A stretch of DNA of 64,000 nucleotides from Neorhizobium galegae (GCF_021391675.1 NZ_CP090096.1:186001-250000); one strand, 5' to 3'. Shown: positions 44,502 through 53,666, counted from the first letter of the stretch. Made by a program: numbers and translations. The notes: a model not told the origin generated them from the sequence alone.

Positions 44502-45400
44502 CCGCGCACCTCGTGACGTGTGGAGCGGACATAGACGGTTGCGGCAAACATCACGAAGACGGTCATGATGACGGAAATGGTGGCACCCTTGCCGAAATCA
44601 TATTGCCGGAAGGAAAGATCCCAAGCCCAGTATTGTGCGACATTGGAGGAATTGTTCGGGCCCCCGTCGGTAATCGCGGCAAACAGATCGAACTGTTGCA
44701 GGGTGAAGATCAGGCCGAGCGCTATGATGGCGCCGATGGTGGAGCGCATCATCGGCAGAGTGATGGTCCAGAAGCGCTGCCAGGCATTGGCGCCATCCAT
44801 TTCCGCCGCTTCGTAGAGATCTGCCGGAATGGCGGAAAGACCGGTGGCGAGCAGGATCATGTTGAAGGAGGTGCCAAGCCAGATATTGGCCAGGATGACC
44901 GCCCAAAGCGAAAAATTCGGGTCAGACCGCCAGAAGATATTGCCGCTCATGAGGCCGGTTTGCTGCAACAGAAAATTGAGTACGCCGAAATCGCCCGACA
45001 GGATCCAGTTCCAGATGGCTCCGACGACGAGGCCAGGCATGACCCAGGAAACCAGAAACAGGCCCCGCAGCCAGGATGCGCCGGGAAAATTGATCCAGAA
45101 GAACAAGGCGAGCGCAAAGCCGACGAGGAACTGCCCCGTGATCGACCCCACCACGAAGACAATCGTGTTCCTGAGGATGGACATGGTTTCAGGCTGGGTG
45201 AACAGGTCCACATAGTTTTTGAAGCCGACGAAAGGCCGGATGACGCTGCCAAGGCTGAACATATCCACTTCCTGAAAGCTCATCAGGATGTTGTAGAGCA
45301 GCGGAAGTCCTGACAGCGCCAGGAGAAACGTGAAGGGCACCCCGACCAGAACAAGGTCGAAGCCACGGCCATCCGTGATGCTGGAGAACACTCTTTTCAT
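44498..45400 (-). CDS. CUT1 sugar ABC transporter permease (MalF/UgpA-like)
   Basis: 300-aa permease with six helices and the EAA loop YEAAEMDGANAWQRFWTITLP. The open frame extends to 45970, but ATG 45400 starts a normal MalF-type N-terminus, and GAGGTTCCG upstream provides a ribosome-binding site. It follows the binding-protein gene after a 71-bp gap that contains a strong hairpin. Confidence 0.92.
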   Translation of the reverse strand: MKRVFSSITDGRGFDLVLVGVPFTFLLALSGLPLLYNILMSFQEVDMFSLGSVIRPFVGFKNYVDLFTQPETMSILRNTIVFVVGSITGQFLVGFALALFFWINFPGASWLRGLFLVSWVMPGLVVGAIWNWILSGDFGVLNFLLQQTGLMSGNIFWRSDPNFSLWAVILANIWLGTSFNMILLATGLSAIPADLYEAAEMDGANAWQRFWTITLPMMRSTIGAIIALGLIFTLQQFDLFAAITDGGPNNSSNVAQYWAWDLSFRQYDFGKGATISVIMTVFVMFAATVYVRSTRHEVRG

Positions 45401-45422
45401 CGGAACCTCGCTGAAGCCTGGA

Positions 45423-45453
45423 TGACAGCCCGGCGGTGGGTGCCGGGCCGTCA
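45423..45453 (-). other. Hairpin between binding-protein and permease genes
   Basis: A GCCCGGC/GCCGGGC stem with a 7-base loop is extended by TGAC/GTCA across a single mismatched pair. It follows the binding-protein stop by about 18 bases, with no U-tract. It is probably a 3' stabiliser or attenuator that keeps binding-protein mRNA in excess. Confidence 0.6.
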
Positions 45454-45471
45454 CTGCGGATGGCGGCGGCC

Positions 45472-46704
45472 TCAGCCCCCGATCGACTTGATCTTCGCAG
45501 ACGCCTGATCGAGCGCGGCCTTCGGCTCCATCTGGCCTGTCAGGGCTGCCTGTATCGCGTCCTGGATGGCTTTCGAGATTTTCGGCCATTCCGGCGAAGG
45601 GCCGCGAGGCTGCGCATATTTCAGCTGTTCCACGAAGGTCGCGAGCGCTGAATCCTTCAGGGCATTGCCCGTCGGCGGAACCGGAAGGTCGGACCGGGCC
45701 GGAAGCTGGCCGAAATCCTTGTACATGGTCACATCCTTGGACGCGAAAAATTCCAGGGCCTTGAAGGCCTCCTTCGGATGCTTGGTGCTGGAAAAGATCG
45801 CCCAGTTGAAGTCGCCCATGGCGGATGAACGCTGAGCGCCCTCGCTCGGCACCGGCAGAAGCGCGGTGCCCCACTGGAATTTGGCATCGCTCAACATCCG
45901 GTCGATTTCCCAGGGACCGGAAATCGCCATGGCCGCATTTCCGGCATTGAAGGTGGCCGTCGAATCCCATTGGCTTCGGGTGAGCGTATCCGGCGATGCC
46001 AGCTTTTCATCCAGCATCTGCTTCCAGACCGAAAGAGCCTTGACGGCACCGTCGCTGTTGATCGTTTTATAGGTGGCGCCGCCCATCTGCGCCCAGGGCA
46101 GGAACTGGAAAGTGCCCTCCTCGTTGGCCTTGGCGGAAAAGGTGAGTCCGTAGATGTTCTTTGCGGGATTGGTGAGCTTTTTCGCCGTCGCCACCAGTTC
46201 GGTCCAAGTCTGCGGCGGCTTTTCGGGATCGAGACCTGCGGCCTTGAACAGATCCTTGTTGTAATAAAGCGCAATCGTGTTGGTCGCCTTCGGCACCCCG
46301 TAATATTTTTCGTCCCAGGTCACCGATTTCAGCGGGCCGGGAAAATAGTTTTCCGGCTTGATGACCTTGGATTGCCGGATCATGTCGGTCAGATCCAGAA
46401 AGGCCTTGCGGGAGGCGAACATCGCATGGTTGGGATTGTCGATGGCAATGATGTCCGGTGCCTTGCCCGTGGAATAGGCGCGCATCGCCTCGCTCACCAC
46501 GTCGTCGAACTGAAGCTGGCGATATTCGATCTGGATGCCGTTCTTCTGCGCGTTGAATTCCTTGATGAGGTTCGGCGCGGGCTGGATATCGCGGTCCAGC
46601 GACCAGAGAACGAGTTTCACATCCTCCGCTTTCGCGCTCGTGCCGGCAAGTGACGCACTGGCCAGAGCCAATGCAATGGAAATCATAGTCCTGCGGATAC
46701 CCAT
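45472..46704 (-). CDS. CUT1 sugar ABC transporter substrate-binding protein, family 1
   Basis: 410-aa periplasmic protein with signal peptide [21 protein letters not shown] (shortened here) cleaved near AKA/ED. Family 1 tracts are [32 protein letters not shown] and [13 protein letters not shown]. It is third in an operon behind a Gfo/Idh dehydrogenase and a sugar isomerase, so the ligand is probably a sugar or sugar derivative that these enzymes process. Confidence 0.92.
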   Translation of the reverse strand: MGIRRTMISIALALASASLAGTSAKAEDVKLVLWSLDRDIQPAPNLIKEFNAQKNGIQIEYRQLQFDDVVSEAMRAYSTGKAPDIIAIDNPNHAMFASRKAFLDLTDMIRQSKVIKPENYFPGPLKSVTWDEKYYGVPKATNTIALYYNKDLFKAAGLDPEKPPQTWTELVATAKKLTNPAKNIYGLTFSAKANEEGTFQFLPWAQMGGATYKTINSDGAVKALSVWKQMLDEKLASPDTLTRSQWDSTATFNAGNAAMAISGPWEIDRMLSDAKFQWGTALLPVPSEGAQRSSAMGDFNWAIFSSTKHPKEAFKALEFFASKDVTMYKDFGQLPARSDLPVPPTGNALKDSALATFVEQLKYAQPRGPSPEWPKISKAIQDAIQAALTGQMEPKAALDQASAKIKSIGG

Positions 46705-46782
46705 GGTTCTCCTCCTTCTTGGTTATCCTCACTTCTTATCCGGCCGGCGCAGAGCTCCTTCTCTGTCCAGCCGGCCTGCGCA

Positions 46783-47688
46783 TCAGACCGGATCGACGAC
46801 GAATGTGCCGCCCCTTGCCTGTTTCAGATGGTTCAAGGCGTGGATCTGGCCCGTCATTTCCAATGCATCCCGATAGACGGGATCGTGCCATCCCTCGATG
46901 TCGATGGAGCCCGACCAGCCGGCCAGCCGCAGTTCCGAAATAATGTCGGTCCAGTTGCTGTCGCCAAAACCCGGCGTGCGCATGAAAACGAAGGGATGTT
47001 TTCCGAAGATGCCGTGCTCGCGGATCACGTCCCAGCGGATGGTGGCATCCTTGCCGTGGACGTGGAAAATCCGCTGTGTCCATTTGTGGATTTGCGGCAA
47101 GGGCTCGATGAGATAGACCATCTGGTGGCAAGGCTCCCATTCAAGCCCGATATGCTCGTCCGGCGTCTCGTTGAAAATGAGTTCCCAGGCATCGGGGTTA
47201 TGGGCGATGTTCCAGTCGCCGGTTGCCCAGTTGCCATCCATGGCGCAATTTTCAAAGGCAATGCGGATGCCCTTGTCGGCGGCGCGGCGGGCAAGCTCGC
47301 TCCAGATTTGCCGGTAACGTGGCAGGCTTTCCGTCAGCGGCCTGTTACGGATGCGCCCGGTGAAGCCCGCAACGCAGGTGGCGCCGAAGTGGTGGGCGTT
47401 GTCGATGCAATCCTTCCAGCCCTGAAGCGTCTGGAGATCGAGGTCCGTTTCTTCCAGCGGATTGCCGAACATGCCGATGGTGGAGATGGTAATGTCCCGC
47501 GAACCGATCGCGTCGCGGCAACGCTTGCCAAGCTCGGCGATGTCCTGCCCGTTGGTGGTCTGCCAGAAAAATGGCTGGAAGCTTTCAAAGCCCATATCGG
47601 CAATCTGGGAAATCCGCTCGGCCGCCTGCCCTTTCGTGGCGCTGACCATGGTGCCGATGCGGATGGAATGGTTTACCTGTCCGGTCAT
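46783..47688 (-). CDS. Sugar phosphate isomerase/epimerase-like TIM-barrel protein
   Basis: 301-aa xylose isomerase-like TIM barrel. Candidate metal ligands lie in IAFENCAM (Glu), GLEWEPCHQMV (Glu/His), RIFHVHGKDA (His) and SIDIEGWHDP (Glu). It starts 11 bp after the Gfo/Idh stop and precedes the binding-protein gene. Such pairs usually interconvert or epimerise an oxidised sugar. The substrate is not identifiable. Confidence 0.85.
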   Translation of the reverse strand: MTGQVNHSIRIGTMVSATKGQAAERISQIADMGFESFQPFFWQTTNGQDIAELGKRCRDAIGSRDITISTIGMFGNPLEETDLDLQTLQGWKDCIDNAHHFGATCVAGFTGRIRNRPLTESLPRYRQIWSELARRAADKGIRIAFENCAMDGNWATGDWNIAHNPDAWELIFNETPDEHIGLEWEPCHQMVYLIEPLPQIHKWTQRIFHVHGKDATIRWDVIREHGIFGKHPFVFMRTPGFGDSNWTDIISELRLAGWSGSIDIEGWHDPVYRDALEMTGQIHALNHLKQARGGTFVVDPV

Positions 47689-47699
47689 ATTGCTGGCCC

Positions 47700-48734
47700 T
47701 TATGCTGCAAGGTCGATGGTTTGCCGGGACCTGGCGCTTTCAATCGCGCCAAACACCATGGCAAGGCTCTTGATGTTGTCCTGTCCCGCGGTTTCCGGCA
47801 CGCCCCCGGTTTCGATCGCCGAGAGGAAATCGGCGATGACGCTGGCATGGCCGTGGGTTTCCTCCTCCCGGACGGGCGGCAGAACCTCGATCGGTATCGC
47901 CCCGCGCAGCAGGCCGCTGTCGCTTCCCGCAACGGAGGCGCGGAAGGCGTCTTCGCCGTCCCAGGTCAGCATTCCGTTCGAGCCGACAATGCGCCATTCG
48001 CTTTCCCAACTGGTGCGCTGGCCTTCCGCGCACCAGGAGCCGCGATAGGTGAAAACCACGTCGTCGGAGAACTGAAATACGGCATTGGCGCTGGCGCCGT
48101 GGGCATACCAGGAGCCGGGCGGATTCGTTTCCAGGCAGTAGACGGAAAGCGGCGTCTTGCCGGAGACGAAACGGGCCGCATCGAAGGTGTGGATCGCCAT
48201 GTCCAGAAGCAGGACATTGTCCATCTGCTCCCGGAAGCCGCCGAAATGCGGCGCGATGAAGAAATCGCAATGGATCGCGGTGATATCGCCAATCGCGCCG
48301 CTCTCGACGAAGCGTCGCATGCGCCGCACACCGGAAATGAAACGCCGGTTCTGCACGACGGAATGAATGCGCCCGGCAGCCTCGGCGGCGCGGATGAGGT
48401 CTGTCGCCTCCTCCATCGAGGTGGCCATGGGTTTTTCGCTCAGCACATGGCATCCGTGGGAAAGCGCGGCTTTCACGACGGAATGGCGGGCGGCGGGAAT
48501 GACGACGTCGAACACGATGTCCGCACCGGTTTCGCTCAGCACGGTGGCGAGATCGGATCCGATAGAAACGGGCTGAAGAGAAAACTCCGCGGCCAAGGCC
48601 TGCGCGACCGACACATCGAGATCGACGAGACCCACGACAGTCAGTGCTTGCCTCAGCTTCGGTGTGGATTGGAGCGCACGCAGCCACCCTTTGGCCATGG
48701 CTCCGCAGCCACACAAAACGACCTTGTATGTCAC
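47700..48734 (-). CDS. Gfo/Idh/MocA-family oxidoreductase
   Basis: 344-aa NAD(P)-dependent dehydrogenase: N-terminal Rossmann fold (VVLCGCGAMAKGWLRAL), EKP motif (LSEKPMATS) and C-terminal domain with LLLDMAIHTFDAAR. GGGAGG ends directly at ATG 48740, too close to serve it, but lies 6 bases from the GTG at 48734, which I choose. ATG 48752 and ATG 48740 are alternatives. First gene of the leftward sugar operon, directly behind the LacI-type palindromes. Confidence 0.88.
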   Translation of the reverse strand: MTYKVVLCGCGAMAKGWLRALQSTPKLRQALTVVGLVDLDVSVAQALAAEFSLQPVSIGSDLATVLSETGADIVFDVVIPAARHSVVKAALSHGCHVLSEKPMATSMEEATDLIRAAEAAGRIHSVVQNRRFISGVRRMRRFVESGAIGDITAIHCDFFIAPHFGGFREQMDNVLLLDMAIHTFDAARFVSGKTPLSVYCLETNPPGSWYAHGASANAVFQFSDDVVFTYRGSWCAEGQRTSWESEWRIVGSNGMLTWDGEDAFRASVAGSDSGLLRGAIPIEVLPPVREEETHGHASVIADFLSAIETGGVPETAGQDNIKSLAMVFGAIESARSRQTIDLAA

Positions 48735-48779
48735 CGACATCCTCCCATGCAATGTTTACGGCACGACACCTCCTGTGCA

Positions 48780-48849
48780 ACCGTAAACGTTTACGGTACT
48801 ATGAACACATCGATTTTTTTGTCAATACTGCTTCCGAAAACGATTACGG
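48780..48849. promoter_or_regulatory. Two LacI-type operators in divergent promoter
   Basis: Site 1 (48780-48797) is a perfect 18-bp palindrome with half ACCGTAAAC. Site 2 (48834-48849), CCGAAAACGATTACGG, matches the 16-bp core at 14 positions. The centres are 53 bp apart, about five helical turns. A further half-site TGTTTACGG lies at 48753-48761. Site 2 is only about 30 bp from the LacI start codon, which fits autoregulation. Confidence 0.75.
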
Positions 48850-48880
48850 TCGTATGTCGAACCCTTGAAAGGCTCCCCCT

Positions 48881-49897
48881 GTGACAGGCATCCGCCAACT
48901 TGCCGATTATCTGGATATCTCCATTGGCACCGTCTCCCGCGCGCTCAATGGAAAGGCGGATGTAAATGCGGAAACCCGCAGGCGTGTGCTGGCGGCGGCG
49001 GAGAAGCTGGGTTATGTGCCGAACCAGTCGGGCCGCTCGCTGCGCAAGGGCTCGACCGGCGTGGTGGGTTTCATGATGCAGACAGGACCTGAGATCACCA
49101 GCCAGGGAGACGCTTTCTTCATGAGCGTCTTCGACGGGGTGCAGACCGTGCTTAGCCGCCACAAGCTCGATCTCGTCGCCCTGCTCTGCTCTTCCAACGA
49201 AGATCCCTATGCCTATCTGCAACGCACCGTGGCACGCGGTTTTGCGGATGCCATCATCCTCTCGGCCACTCGGCGCAATGATGCACGGTTCGAACTGCTG
49301 CACCGGCACGACATTCCGTTCATCTCGCTCGGCCGCAGCCTGACCGATGTCGGCCAGCCGTGGATCGATCTGGACTTCGAGGGGATGGCGGAGGTCGCGA
49401 TCAAACGGCTGGTGAAGGCGGGCCACAGAGACATCGGGATCATCTGGCCCCATGGCGATCTCAACCTTGGTTATCTGTTCGCCGATCGATGCCGCGAGGT
49501 GCTCGCAGAACATGGGCTTGTCCTCAGGGAGGATCATGTCTTCCGGGCAAAACCGAGCGAAGCGGGGGGCTACGCTGTGGCACACGAGATCGCATCCAGA
49601 TCTCCACGCCCGTCGGCAATCGTCCTGGTCAATGAGATATTGGTGACAGGGCTCTACAAAGGCCTTGAGGACGCTGGCGTCAAGCCGGGCAAGGACATTG
49701 CGATTATCGGTCGCTACAGCCCTCAGACCCAGTTCCTCTCTCCGGCGTTGACCTGCTTTACGTTGTCGCTTCGCGATCTGGGGATCAGCCTGGCGGAGCA
49801 TCTGCTGTCAGTCATGCCAGCCTATCAGTCACACTACGTTGGACAGACACCCCGCGTGATCTGGCCCATGACATTGATCGAAGGTACAAGCGGCTGA
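48881..49897 (+). CDS. LacI-family transcriptional regulator
   Basis: 338-aa repressor with helix-turn-helix RQLADYLDISIGTVSRALNG, hinge ekLGYVPNQSGRSLRKG and a sugar-binding domain. The start is GTG at 48881, with AAAGG about 8 bases upstream. It is divergent from the Gfo/Idh-isomerase-CUT1 operon and probably represses it through the CCGTAAACG-type palindromes until a sugar or oxidised sugar binds. Confidence 0.93.
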   Translation: MTGIRQLADYLDISIGTVSRALNGKADVNAETRRRVLAAAEKLGYVPNQSGRSLRKGSTGVVGFMMQTGPEITSQGDAFFMSVFDGVQTVLSRHKLDLVALLCSSNEDPYAYLQRTVARGFADAIILSATRRNDARFELLHRHDIPFISLGRSLTDVGQPWIDLDFEGMAEVAIKRLVKAGHRDIGIIWPHGDLNLGYLFADRCREVLAEHGLVLREDHVFRAKPSEAGGYAVAHEIASRSPRPSAIVLVNEILVTGLYKGLEDAGVKPGKDIAIIGRYSPQTQFLSPALTCFTLSLRDLGISLAEHLLSVMPAYQSHYVGQTPRVIWPMTLIEGTSG

Positions 49898-50015
49898 ACG
49901 GCTTGCTCGGCGGATATCCAGGTTGTCGCGGGAGAAGACGTCTCAGCAGCTTGTGCCTAAGGAGAATTGGAATTGGGGGACCTCGCTGTTCGGACGGACG
50001 AGTTTCGCAAAACGC

Positions 50016-50044
50016 TTGACATCCGGATCGGCTGAGGCAAATTC
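50016..50044 (+). promoter_or_regulatory. Possible sigma-70 promoter of the chromate operon
   Basis: TTGACA (50016-50021) is followed after 17 bases by AAATTC (50039-50044), a weak -10. It is the best promoter-like pair in the gap before the rhodanese-ChrB gene. Confidence 0.35.
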
Positions 50045-50125
50045 TCTGCCATGGGGTTGCGATCGCCCCACGAGGCCACGGCCGAAGAATCGCGTCCACA
50101 AACCCGCTGGAACGGAGGACGCGTT

Positions 50126-50938
50126 ATGCCGTCATTTCTAGAAATCACACCTGACAAGCTTGCCCGCATCATTGGCACCCCGAACCTGCCAGCCATTATC
50201 GATGTCCGGATCGATCAGGACTTCGATAGCGATCCTCGCCTCATTCCCGGATCGGTCCGGCGTGATTTCCGTCGTATCGCCGAATGGGGTCCCGAGATCA
50301 ATGGCCCCGCCATCGTTCTTTGTCAGAGAGGACAGAAGCTTGGCCATGGCGTTGCGGCACACCTGCGGGCGATGGGGAAACAAGCGGAGACTCTCGAGGG
50401 AGGCTTCGAAGCATGGAGAGATGCCCACGGCATGCTGGTCCCCGAAGACAGGCTTCCCACGCGTGACGCAAGCGGACGTACCGTCTGGGTGACGAGGTCC
50501 CGCCCAAAGATAGACCGCATCGCCTGTCCTTGGCTGATCCGGCGGTTCGTCGATCCTTCCGCGATCTTTCTGTTCGTTCCGGCCAGCGAAGTCGCGCTGG
50601 TGGGCGACCGCTTCAACGCGACACCCTTTGACATCGAAGACGTCTTCTGGAGCCATCGCGGGGAACTGTGCACCTTTGACGTGATGATCGACGAGTTCGG
50701 ATTGAAGAGCGACGCTCTTTTGCATCTCGCCACCATTGTGCGGGGTGCCGACACGGCCCGACCCGAGCTGGCCCCTGAAGTGCAGGGCCTGCTGGCCATC
50801 TCGCTCGGATTGTCACGGATGTTCAACGACGACCTTGAGCAACTGCAGGCAGGCCTGTTGGTCTATGACGCGATGTATCGCTGGTGCCGCGACGCCACGG
50901 AGGAAACACATAACTGGCCAAATCCGAGGAAGGGGTAG
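50126..50938 (+). CDS. chrB: Rhodanese-ChrB fusion protein, chromate resistance
   Basis: 270-aa protein. Residues about 5-105 form a rhodanese domain with its active Cys66 (IVLCQRGQKLGHG) and GGFEAW end. Residues about 120-265 match the ChrB C-terminal domain (WVTRSRPKIDRIACPWLIRRF, FDIEDVFWSHRGELCTFD, split for length). The ATG at 50126 follows GGAGGACGC; the longer frame from 50051 is less likely. ChrB proteins sense or process chromate and regulate chrA. The rhodanese module suggests persulfide or redox chemistry. The next gene is chrA. Confidence 0.85.
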   Translation: MPSFLEITPDKLARIIGTPNLPAIIDVRIDQDFDSDPRLIPGSVRRDFRRIAEWGPEINGPAIVLCQRGQKLGHGVAAHLRAMGKQAETLEGGFEAWRDAHGMLVPEDRLPTRDASGRTVWVTRSRPKIDRIACPWLIRRFVDPSAIFLFVPASEVALVGDRFNATPFDIEDVFWSHRGELCTFDVMIDEFGLKSDALLHLATIVRGADTARPELAPEVQGLLAISLGLSRMFNDDLEQLQAGLLVYDAMYRWCRDATEETHNWPNPRKG

Positions 50939-50943
50939 CGGCC

Positions 50944-52350
50944 ATGACCGATATAGCAAAAAGCCTCATCGTCAGTCAGCCAGTCGCTGGCGGCGACGTC
51001 GTGCCTCTCTCCGAAGCAGTCAAGGTCTGGACACGGGTCGCCGCACTCAGCTTCGGCGGTCCAGCTGGCCAGATCGCGGTCATGCACCGGATCATCGTCG
51101 ACGAAAAACGATGGGTCGGAGAGCACCGTTTTCTTCACGCCCTCAACTATTGCATGCTTCTGCCTGGTCCCGAGGCCCATCAGCTCGCCATCTACATCGG
51201 CTGGCTGCTCAACAAAACGAAGGGCGGCATGATTGCCGGCCTTCTATTCGTTCTACCCGGTTTCATCTCGATCCTGGCGCTGAGCTACATATACGTCCTT
51301 TTCGGCGACGTGACCGTCATTGAGGGGATGTTCTTCGGCCTGAAATGCGCCGTTCTCGCAGTCGTCATTCAGGCGGTCTTCCGAATCGGCAGTCGCGCCC
51401 TCAAGAACAAGGTGATGATGGCGATTGCCGCTGTCGCGTTTGTCGCGATCTTCTTCCTTCACGTGCCGTTTCCGCTGATCATCATAGGTGCGGGTGCCAT
51501 CGGATATCTTGGTGGCCGTGCCGGGGCCGTTGCATTCAGGGTCGGCGGCGGGCACAAATCTGGTTCGGGCAAAATCCTGGAAGATCGGGACTCCGTTCTC
51601 GGCGAGGACATCCCCCTCCATGCACGGTCGAACTTGGCCTGGTCGCTGAAGACCTCAGGCGTCCTTGCGGCGCTGTGGCTCCTTCCGGTCGTCGTTCTGC
51701 TGCTGACGCTCGGCCGTGACAACGTATTTTCGCAAATCGGCGTATTTTTCAGTCAGATGGCCGTCGTCACCTTCGGCGGTGCGTATGCCGTGCTCGCCTA
51801 CGTCGCGCAGGAGGCCGTCGAGCAGTTCCGCTGGCTCCGTCCGGGTGAAATGCTCGACGGCCTCGGCATGGCAGAGACGACACCCGGTCCATTGATCATG
51901 GTCACGCAATTTGTCGGGTTCCTGGCGGGCCATCGTGATCCGGGAGCTCTCAATCCACTGACCGCAGCTACCCTCGCCGCCGTCCTGACGACCTGGGTTA
52001 CGTTCCTCCCAAGCTTCCTCTGGATTTTTGCTGGCGCACCATTCATCGAAAAAATGCGGGGCAACGTCGCCCTGACGGGGGCAATGTCGGCAATTACCGC
52101 GGCCGTTGTTGGCGTGATCCTCAACCTCGCGGTCTGGTTCGGCCTCCACGTCCTGTTTGGCGAAGTTCGGCAGATATCGGCGGGCCTGTGGTCTATGGAT
52201 ATTCCTGTCTTGAGCTCGGTCATTGTGCCCTCGCTCGTTTTGACGGCCATCGCCGCCATATCCATCTTCCGCTTCGGCCTCTCGGTCATCACGACGCTTC
52301 TCGGGTCAGCGGTTTTGGGAATCTGCTGGAAGTTTGTCGCCGTGAGTTGA
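50944..52350 (+). CDS. chrA: Chromate efflux transporter ChrA (CHR family)
   Basis: 468-aa membrane protein with the two homologous CHR domains of long-chain ChrA. N-domain motifs are LSFGGPAGQIAVMH, VDEKRWV and CMLLPGPEAHQLAIYIGW; C-domain motifs are VTFGGAYAVLAYVAQ and AETTPGPLIMVTQFVGF. A hydrophilic linker at about 195-225 separates the halves. It starts 5 bases after chrB's stop. It exports chromate using the membrane potential or a proton gradient, as known for the family. Confidence 0.93.
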   Translation: MTDIAKSLIVSQPVAGGDVVPLSEAVKVWTRVAALSFGGPAGQIAVMHRIIVDEKRWVGEHRFLHALNYCMLLPGPEAHQLAIYIGWLLNKTKGGMIAGLLFVLPGFISILALSYIYVLFGDVTVIEGMFFGLKCAVLAVVIQAVFRIGSRALKNKVMMAIAAVAFVAIFFLHVPFPLIIIGAGAIGYLGGRAGAVAFRVGGGHKSGSGKILEDRDSVLGEDIPLHARSNLAWSLKTSGVLAALWLLPVVVLLLTLGRDNVFSQIGVFFSQMAVVTFGGAYAVLAYVAQEAVEQFRWLRPGEMLDGLGMAETTPGPLIMVTQFVGFLAGHRDPGALNPLTAATLAAVLTTWVTFLPSFLWIFAGAPFIEKMRGNVALTGAMSAITAAVVGVILNLAVWFGLHVLFGEVRQISAGLWSMDIPVLSSVIVPSLVLTAIAAISIFRFGLSVITTLLGSAVLGICWKFVAVS

Positions 52351-52355
52351 TGTGG

Positions 52356-52389
52356 AGCCGAGACGCCTGGCGTCTCGGCTTTGCTTGGA
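52356..52389 (+). terminator. Rho-independent terminator of chrBA
   Basis: A perfect 10-bp stem AGCCGAGACG/CGTCTCGGCT with loop CCTGG is followed by TTTGCTT. It begins 6 bases after the chrA stop. Confidence 0.85.
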
Positions 52390-52529
52390 TTGATGCTGAT
52401 CAAGAGGGGATCGCGGGTACATCCTGCGGCTTCGGATGCAGGGCCGCAACAAGATTGCGACCCCTTATCTTGAGACCACCTACCCCCTATCATGGCCGGG
52501 ACGGGATCGAGATTTTCACTCGTTGCCGG

Positions 52530-53405
52530 TCAGCCCCACTTCATTTCGCCAGTGGCGACCTTGGAGCCAATGTCGAGCGCGATGCCCATGCCGAGGCCCG
52601 GGAAGCGTGCTTCCATCGCCGCCTTCAGGCCGGCCGAACCCTTGGCCTTTGCCAGTTCTTCCTCGAACGCCTTCAAATAAGCGATGGTATGGGCGACGCC
52701 TGAGAGGTCGCTCAGTGCTTCCGGCGTCATATGGCCGGCGACCACGATCGCTGGCTTGCGCGCAGCGATCTTCTCGAGATTGGCGATCCAAGCGGCCCGC
52801 AGTTCCGCGCTGTTGGTGTCGGCCGTCCAGACGTGAACACCGTTGAAGATCATCACGCCGCCGAACACGGCGTTCAGCGACGGGACGAAGAGATAGCGGC
52901 GATTGGACAAGCCTTCCGCGTCAACGATCTCGACGATTTCGCCGTCAACCGTCAGCGTCTTGCCGTCAAAGATTTCCGGCATGACGACGTCGGCCAGCGA
53001 CTGCGGGCCATTCTCCTTGAGCTGCGGCCCCCAAACAGCAAGCTTCTTCTCGACACTGCTCCTGATGGCCGCGACAGTTGCCGAGGCCGCGATAACCTTG
53101 GCACCGGGGAAGGCAGCCTTGATCGGGCCAAGGCTGAAATAATAATCCGGATCGGACTGGCTGACATAGATCGTGGTGAGCGTCTTGCCCGTGGCCTTGA
53201 TCGCCTCGGCTACAGCCTTGCCGTCGGCAAGCGTGAAGCCGCCGTCGATCAATATGGCTTCCGTTGCGCCGGAGACCAGGACCGGACTGCGGAAGAAACC
53301 GTTCTGTCCGGCAGGAAAGTGCTTCCACGTCAGGCCGGTGGCGGCATGGCCGAGACCCGCGGGTGCAAAGACGGCGGTGGCACCTGCGGCGAGAGTGGTT
53401 TTCAT
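52530..53405 (-). CDS. Exported metallo-beta-lactamase-fold protein with altered metal motif
   Basis: 291-aa protein with an N-terminal export signal (MKTTLAAGATAVFAPAGLG) and an MBL-type fold: EAILIDGGFT, then VSQSDPDYYFS where related hydrolases read SHxDPDHYF, then VVAGHMTPEA with a His kept. Gln83 and Tyr88 thus replace two usual metal-binding His. AAGGAG 8 bases before ATG 53405 decides that start over 53426. Activity is uncertain; single-metal or non-hydrolytic function is possible. Confidence 0.82.
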   Translation of the reverse strand: MKTTLAAGATAVFAPAGLGHAATGLTWKHFPAGQNGFFRSPVLVSGATEAILIDGGFTLADGKAVAEAIKATGKTLTTIYVSQSDPDYYFSLGPIKAAFPGAKVIAASATVAAIRSSVEKKLAVWGPQLKENGPQSLADVVMPEIFDGKTLTVDGEIVEIVDAEGLSNRRYLFVPSLNAVFGGVMIFNGVHVWTADTNSAELRAAWIANLEKIAARKPAIVVAGHMTPEALSDLSGVAHTIAYLKAFEEELAKAKGSAGLKAAMEARFPGLGMGIALDIGSKVATGEMKWG

Positions 53406-53466
53406 GATCGTTCTCCTTGTGAACATGGCTGTCTCCTGGTGTTGCGTTCAGCTTCTGGAATTCAGG

Positions 53467-53559
53467 TTATGACGGACGACTGGGCTGGCAGCCTGATGGA
53501 TGCCGGTCTGCTCCCGGCACCGGATCCAGGTGATAGGGGATGTGGATCTTGCCGCTCAT
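53467..53559 (-). CDS. Possible 30-aa small ORF
   Basis: ATG 53559 is preceded by CAAGGAG at 7-8 bases and encodes 30 residues (MSGKIHIPYHLDPVPGADRH and ten more). There is no family match by eye. It lies in the 261-bp gap upstream of the MBL-type gene and is co-directional with it. The good ribosome-binding site is the only support. Confidence 0.25.
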   Translation of the reverse strand: MSGKIHIPYHLDPVPGADRHPSGCQPSRPS

Positions 53560-53666
53560 GCCGCGCTCCTTGTGAAGCCACAGATGGCATGACGAGATAG
53601 AACCAGGAAGACCAACAAACGCGACAGAATGTATGCTAAAAACTGACAATCACAGGGGAAACCTTC

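Noticed and set aside
46828-48048. A 406-codon plus-strand frame over the isomerase and Gfo/Idh genes
   Set aside because: It spans two real genes on the other strand and shows no domain pattern.
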